Source: an uncultured Sphaerochaeta sp.
GTDB lineage: Bacteria; Spirochaetota; Spirochaetia; Sphaerochaetales; Sphaerochaetaceae
Direction: 5' to 3'
NCBI RefSeq assembly: GCF_963677075.1
Contig: NZ_OY781873.1
Coordinates: 1,302,001 to 1,366,000, forward strand
Length of the DNA: 64,000 nt
A program made the position numbers and the translations under genes. Below, piece after piece: positions 61,620 through 64,000 of the stretch. Position 1 is the first letter of the stretch, and each line of letters starts with the position of its first letter. A model generated the notes under the pieces. It was not told the origin of the DNA. It was given only the letters and a program-made list of their open reading frames with translations, and searched no databases.

Positions 61620-62693
61620 TCAATCAACATAACGGATGCTCTCCCACGCCTTGTTGTACATTTCCAAGCTTGCTCCCAGGTCATCCTTCAACTCATAGGA
61701 GGTGAGCATATCAACGGTATAGAACGGGGTGGTTGTGCGGTACTGCTCGGCTTCCATGTTTACAGAAGAAGGGAAGTGGAAACGGTCGAGGAACTGTGCA
61801 TAGTTCTCCGGCTTATGGATATAGTTGATGAATTCAAGGGCAAGGTCGTAGTTCCTGGCTCCTTTAGGGATACACATCGAGTCAATATACATCGGTCCTC
61901 CGTCGGAAGGGAGGAAGAAGTCCACATTGTCCCACTGGGATTCCTGAAGCTCCTCAAAGATAGCCTCTGCGTAGCCATGTGCGATCCAGTACTCACCGCT
62001 GGCGAATCCCTTCGCAAACCCTTCTGCATCGAATTTGACCAAATTGGGTTTCCACTCGGTGTTGATCAGTCTCCGTGCTTCCTCGAGCTCGGCTGGGTTT
62101 GTGGTGTTGACTGAATAGCCCAGATAGGCAAGTGCATCACCAATGACCTCCCGCATGTCATCCATCATCACCATGCGGTCCTTGTAGCGCTCATCAGCAA
62201 AAATGTTCCAGCTCTTCTCATAATCGCTGACCATCTCCTTGTTGACGGCAATTCCACTGGCACCAAGGTAGTAGGGAACCGAGTATTCCATTTCAGGGTC
62301 ATAGGTAGCCTTTTCCAAGGCGAGCGGGGAGATGTATTGCAGGTTGTCCATCTTGGTGGTGTCAATTTTTTCCAGCATATCGAGATTTTTCATGATGGAG
62401 ACATAATCCCCACTGGGGAATATGACATCATAGCCAGCACCTGAGGAAGCCATAAGCTTGGTGAACATCTCTTCATTGGATGCAAAGTAATCGAGAATTA
62501 CATCTACACCAAATTCCTCTTCAAACGAGGCGATGACTGAATCGGGAGTATAGTAGGACCAGTTGTAGACATAGAGCTTTTTGCTGCTGCTCTTTGAATC
62601 ATTCGTTTCGGACTTCTGGCAACCGAGAAGGGCGATCATGCTGAAGATGGTCAGCAAAATGATGATAACATGCTTGGTGGTAGGTCTGCTCAT
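61620..62693 (-). CDS. potD: spermidine/putrescine-binding lipoprotein, PotD-like
   Basis: 357 aa. Lipobox ALLGC with Cys25 lipid-modified. After it, LYVYNWSYYTPDSVIASFEE, then ASNEEMFTKLMASSGAGYDV and FPSGDYV match PotD/PotF receptors. GLY-rich pocket residues and Trp/Tyr/Asp positions of the polyamine site (NWSYY, WSxxG-type segments) are present by inspection. No potABC is linked: purB follows and a spacer with a small ORF precedes. The transporter partner must be elsewhere, or this is a sensor. Confidence 0.88.
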   Translation of the reverse strand: MSRPTTKHVIIILLTIFSMIALLGCQKSETNDSKSSSKKLYVYNWSYYTPDSVIASFEEEFGVDVILDYFASNEEMFTKLMASSGAGYDVIFPSGDYVSIMKNLDMLEKIDTTKMDNLQYISPLALEKATYDPEMEYSVPYYLGASGIAVNKEMVSDYEKSWNIFADERYKDRMVMMDDMREVIGDALAYLGYSVNTTNPAELEEARRLINTEWKPNLVKFDAEGFAKGFASGEYWIAHGYAEAIFEELQESQWDNVDFFLPSDGGPMYIDSMCIPKGARNYDLALEFINYIHKPENYAQFLDRFHFPSSVNMEAEQYRTTTPFYTVDMLTSYELKDDLGASLEMYNKAWESIRYVD

Positions 62694-62770
62694 GGCGAAA
62701 CCTCCTGAAAGAAAAGATAACTACCCGTCCAGGTCAGCATACGCCATTCCCTGGATCGGTGGCAAACTAT

Positions 62771-62785
62771 GCCTACATGGTAGGC
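62771..62785 (-). other. hairpin in the potD leader
   Basis: GCCTACCATGTAGGC: 6-bp arms around a 3-nt centre, between the small ORF at 62798-62851 and potD. An imperfect CCAGG/CCTGG pairing follows nearer potD. Confidence 0.45.
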
Positions 62786-62797
62786 CAATAGGAGATT

Positions 62798-62851
62798 CTA
62801 GGCTGGAGTGGAGAGGCTAAGAGACTGATAAGAATTGATGCTTGCTTGCAT
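62798..62851 (-). CDS. 17-codon upstream ORF, possible leader peptide
   Basis: MQASINSYQSLSLSTPA then TAG. It has a near-perfect ribosome site (AAAGGAGG, 5 bp before the ATG), better than most genes here, and lies 104 bp upstream of potD, just below a promoter. Either a leader peptide that controls potD, or the stub of another gene. Confidence 0.5.
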   Translation of the reverse strand: MQASINSYQSLSLSTPA

Positions 62852-62878
62852 GGCAGCCTCCTTTAAAATTCAGCCCAA

Positions 62879-62906
62879 TAATTAGGTATTTCTCTGGTTG
62901 AGTCAA
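62879..62906 (-). promoter_or_regulatory. probable promoter of the uORF-potD unit
   Basis: Minus-strand TTGACT (62901-62906), 16-bp spacer, TAATTA (62879-62884), about 30 bp before the small ORF. Confidence 0.6.
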
Positions 62907-62999
62907 TCACTTGGCATGCAAAAAATCGGCAAAGATTGAAATTTTTTTGAAATATTTATATTGAATGAAATTAAAACTGCTTTTCTTGAAGTCTGATAT

Positions 63000-63962
63000 C
63001 TACAGTTGTTTGAGAAAATCCAGAATCTCGGAAGCGATGAGATCAGCCTCCTCATGGTGGACATAGTGATCAACAGCAAGAATCGTATACGAACTTTTTG
63101 TCACGGAGGACAGATAGGTAGTTGCCACCTCTATCCAACCTGGGGCTATATGGTCCTGCTCTTCTGAAAGGAAGAAATGCATAGGTGTTTCAATCGGTAC
63201 TCCGAATTGGTCTACAATCTCTGAATTTTCCCCGACTACTTCTGCTTCACGGATCATGTCAGAGGTAACAGTACTTCGGTAGAACATTGCCCGATAGTTC
63301 GCCTTCTCAGCATCGGAGAGGGACTTGGAAGCAAGGAGTGGTAGGTAACTCTGTATGTCAGACTTAGGTATGAAGCGAGTGATCCCGATGAGAGAGAGGA
63401 CCTGAAGAGCAGTCAGTTGTGACTTCTGTGCTTCAGGGAGTGTACGTAATGCCTTTGGTGTGCTGGGGTCCAAACCGATTATTGCTTGTACTTCATCAGG
63501 GTATTTCTGTGCCCAATGAATCGCTTCAAGTCCGCTCATGGAATGAGGGATCAATACATACGGTGCAGTGTGGCCGGCTAGCTGCAAGGCAGTTCGACTC
63601 TGCTCGAGTACGGTATCAATATCACGGGGAGATTTTGAAGTCGGGCTCCATCCATAGCCTGTTCGCTCCACTACAACAATCGTAAAAGCATCAACCAATT
63701 GGGACCATAAAGGTTTAAAATCCAATGTAGGGCAACTGGTTCCATGGCCGGCTAAAAATACCAAGGTGGTATCTGAATTTCCTTGGACATACAGATGAAG
63801 GGTGACACCGTCAACAGGAATCAATATCCCAGGAGGAGGAAATGCTTCTGTTTCTTTTTTTAATTGAAGTCTATGATTGATGAAAGATCCTGCAAACACT
63901 ACCAATACAACAGCCAAAACCAGTATTACAACTATCCCTACCATCTTTATCAGTAACAACAT
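63000..63962 (-). CDS. membrane-anchored alpha/beta hydrolase
   Basis: 320 aa. An N-terminal helix (IVVILVLAVVLVVFAGSFI, about 10-28) anchors the protein, leaving an extracytoplasmic hydrolase. FLAGHGTSCPTLDF is the oxyanion loop, ERTGYGWS the usual HGxG-region partner, IPHSMSG the nucleophile elbow (Ser141), and VDHYVHH near the C-terminus carries the catalytic His. Similar to esterase, lipase and haloalkane-type families; substrate unknown. It is a different subfamily from the truncated hydrolase at the left edge. The upstream region ends with the window. Confidence 0.85.
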   Translation of the reverse strand: MLLLIKMVGIVVILVLAVVLVVFAGSFINHRLQLKKETEAFPPPGILIPVDGVTLHLYVQGNSDTTLVFLAGHGTSCPTLDFKPLWSQLVDAFTIVVVERTGYGWSPTSKSPRDIDTVLEQSRTALQLAGHTAPYVLIPHSMSGLEAIHWAQKYPDEVQAIIGLDPSTPKALRTLPEAQKSQLTALQVLSLIGITRFIPKSDIQSYLPLLASKSLSDAEKANYRAMFYRSTVTSDMIREAEVVGENSEIVDQFGVPIETPMHFFLSEEQDHIAPGWIEVATTYLSSVTKSSYTILAVDHYVHHEEADLIASEILDFLKQL

Positions 63963-64000
63963 ATCTATGTATTCTCATTGATTGTTTTCCAGAATACAAG

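Noticed and set aside
1..64000. CRISPR array, rRNA operon, prophage or toxin-antitoxin pair
   Set aside because: No regularly spaced repeats, no rRNA-like sequence, and no phage or recognisable toxin genes seen on either strand.

Overview
The window looks like a chromosomal segment of a free-living or host-associated fermentative spirochaete, most like Sphaerochaeta or a relative. This is my inference from the style of the periplasmic binding-protein signal peptides (LGVFAAGTQE, GLFAAGSAE), the sodium-pumping oxaloacetate decarboxylase, the wealth of sugar and glycan genes, and giant secreted Ig-like proteins. No rRNA or other decisive phylogenetic marker is present. Almost every base is assigned to a tightly packed operon, a remnant or an insertion sequence. 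There is no CRISPR array, rRNA operon or prophage.

Layout. 1-4.0 kb (minus): a truncated alpha/beta hydrolase and the oxaloacetate decarboxylase operon oadG-oadA-oadB. 4.3-6.6 kb (plus): Mrp-type ATPase, NUDIX hydrolase and SIMPL-domain lipoprotein. 6.65-6.84 kb: a promoter-to-terminator unit without an ORF, a probable small RNA. 6.97-10.7 kb: a GntR regulator with two FAD oxidoreductases and a DUF1667 protein, a glycerol-3-phosphate or hydroxyacid oxidation module. 10.7-12.7 kb: an unknown secreted protein bracketed by a 171-bp direct repeat of a second GntR gene's 3' end. 13.3-20.7 kb: a peptide/opine/nickel-class ABC transporter, an N-acetylneuraminate-lyase-like aldolase and a GntR regulator, possibly sialic acid uptake. 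The binding protein of this operon reads as a circular permutation. 21.6-31.6 kb (minus): a 2469-residue Ig-like secreted protein followed at once by an 855-residue predicted outer-membrane protein. 31.9-37.1 kb: gpsA, a GNAT acetyltransferase and a GH36 alpha-galactosidase, divergent from an uncharacterised gene.

37.1-44.9 kb is the unstable part. It holds a decayed and an intact copy of a small secreted-protein family with near-identical promoters and leaders, an AraC/GyrI regulator, a complete IS66-family element with 8-bp target duplications inserted between relics of another element, an ISL3-like transposase remnant, a complete IS4-family element with 9-bp target duplications, and tRNA-Cys. 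45.1-48.4 kb (plus): DeoR regulator, a frameshifted LDH2-type dehydrogenase and malic enzyme. With oadGAB these could handle malate, oxaloacetate and pyruvate. 48.5-56.9 kb (minus): a seven-gene fucoside/glycan operon (sugar ABC transporter, GntR, GH29 fucosidase, a Cys/Met-type PLP enzyme and a GH106-like glycosidase) with a clear palindromic operator. 57-64 kb is mostly housekeeping: a coiled-coil protein, a UPF0126 membrane protein, an AlaX-type editing protein, a DedA protein, purB, an orphan PotD with a small upstream ORF, and a membrane-anchored hydrolase.
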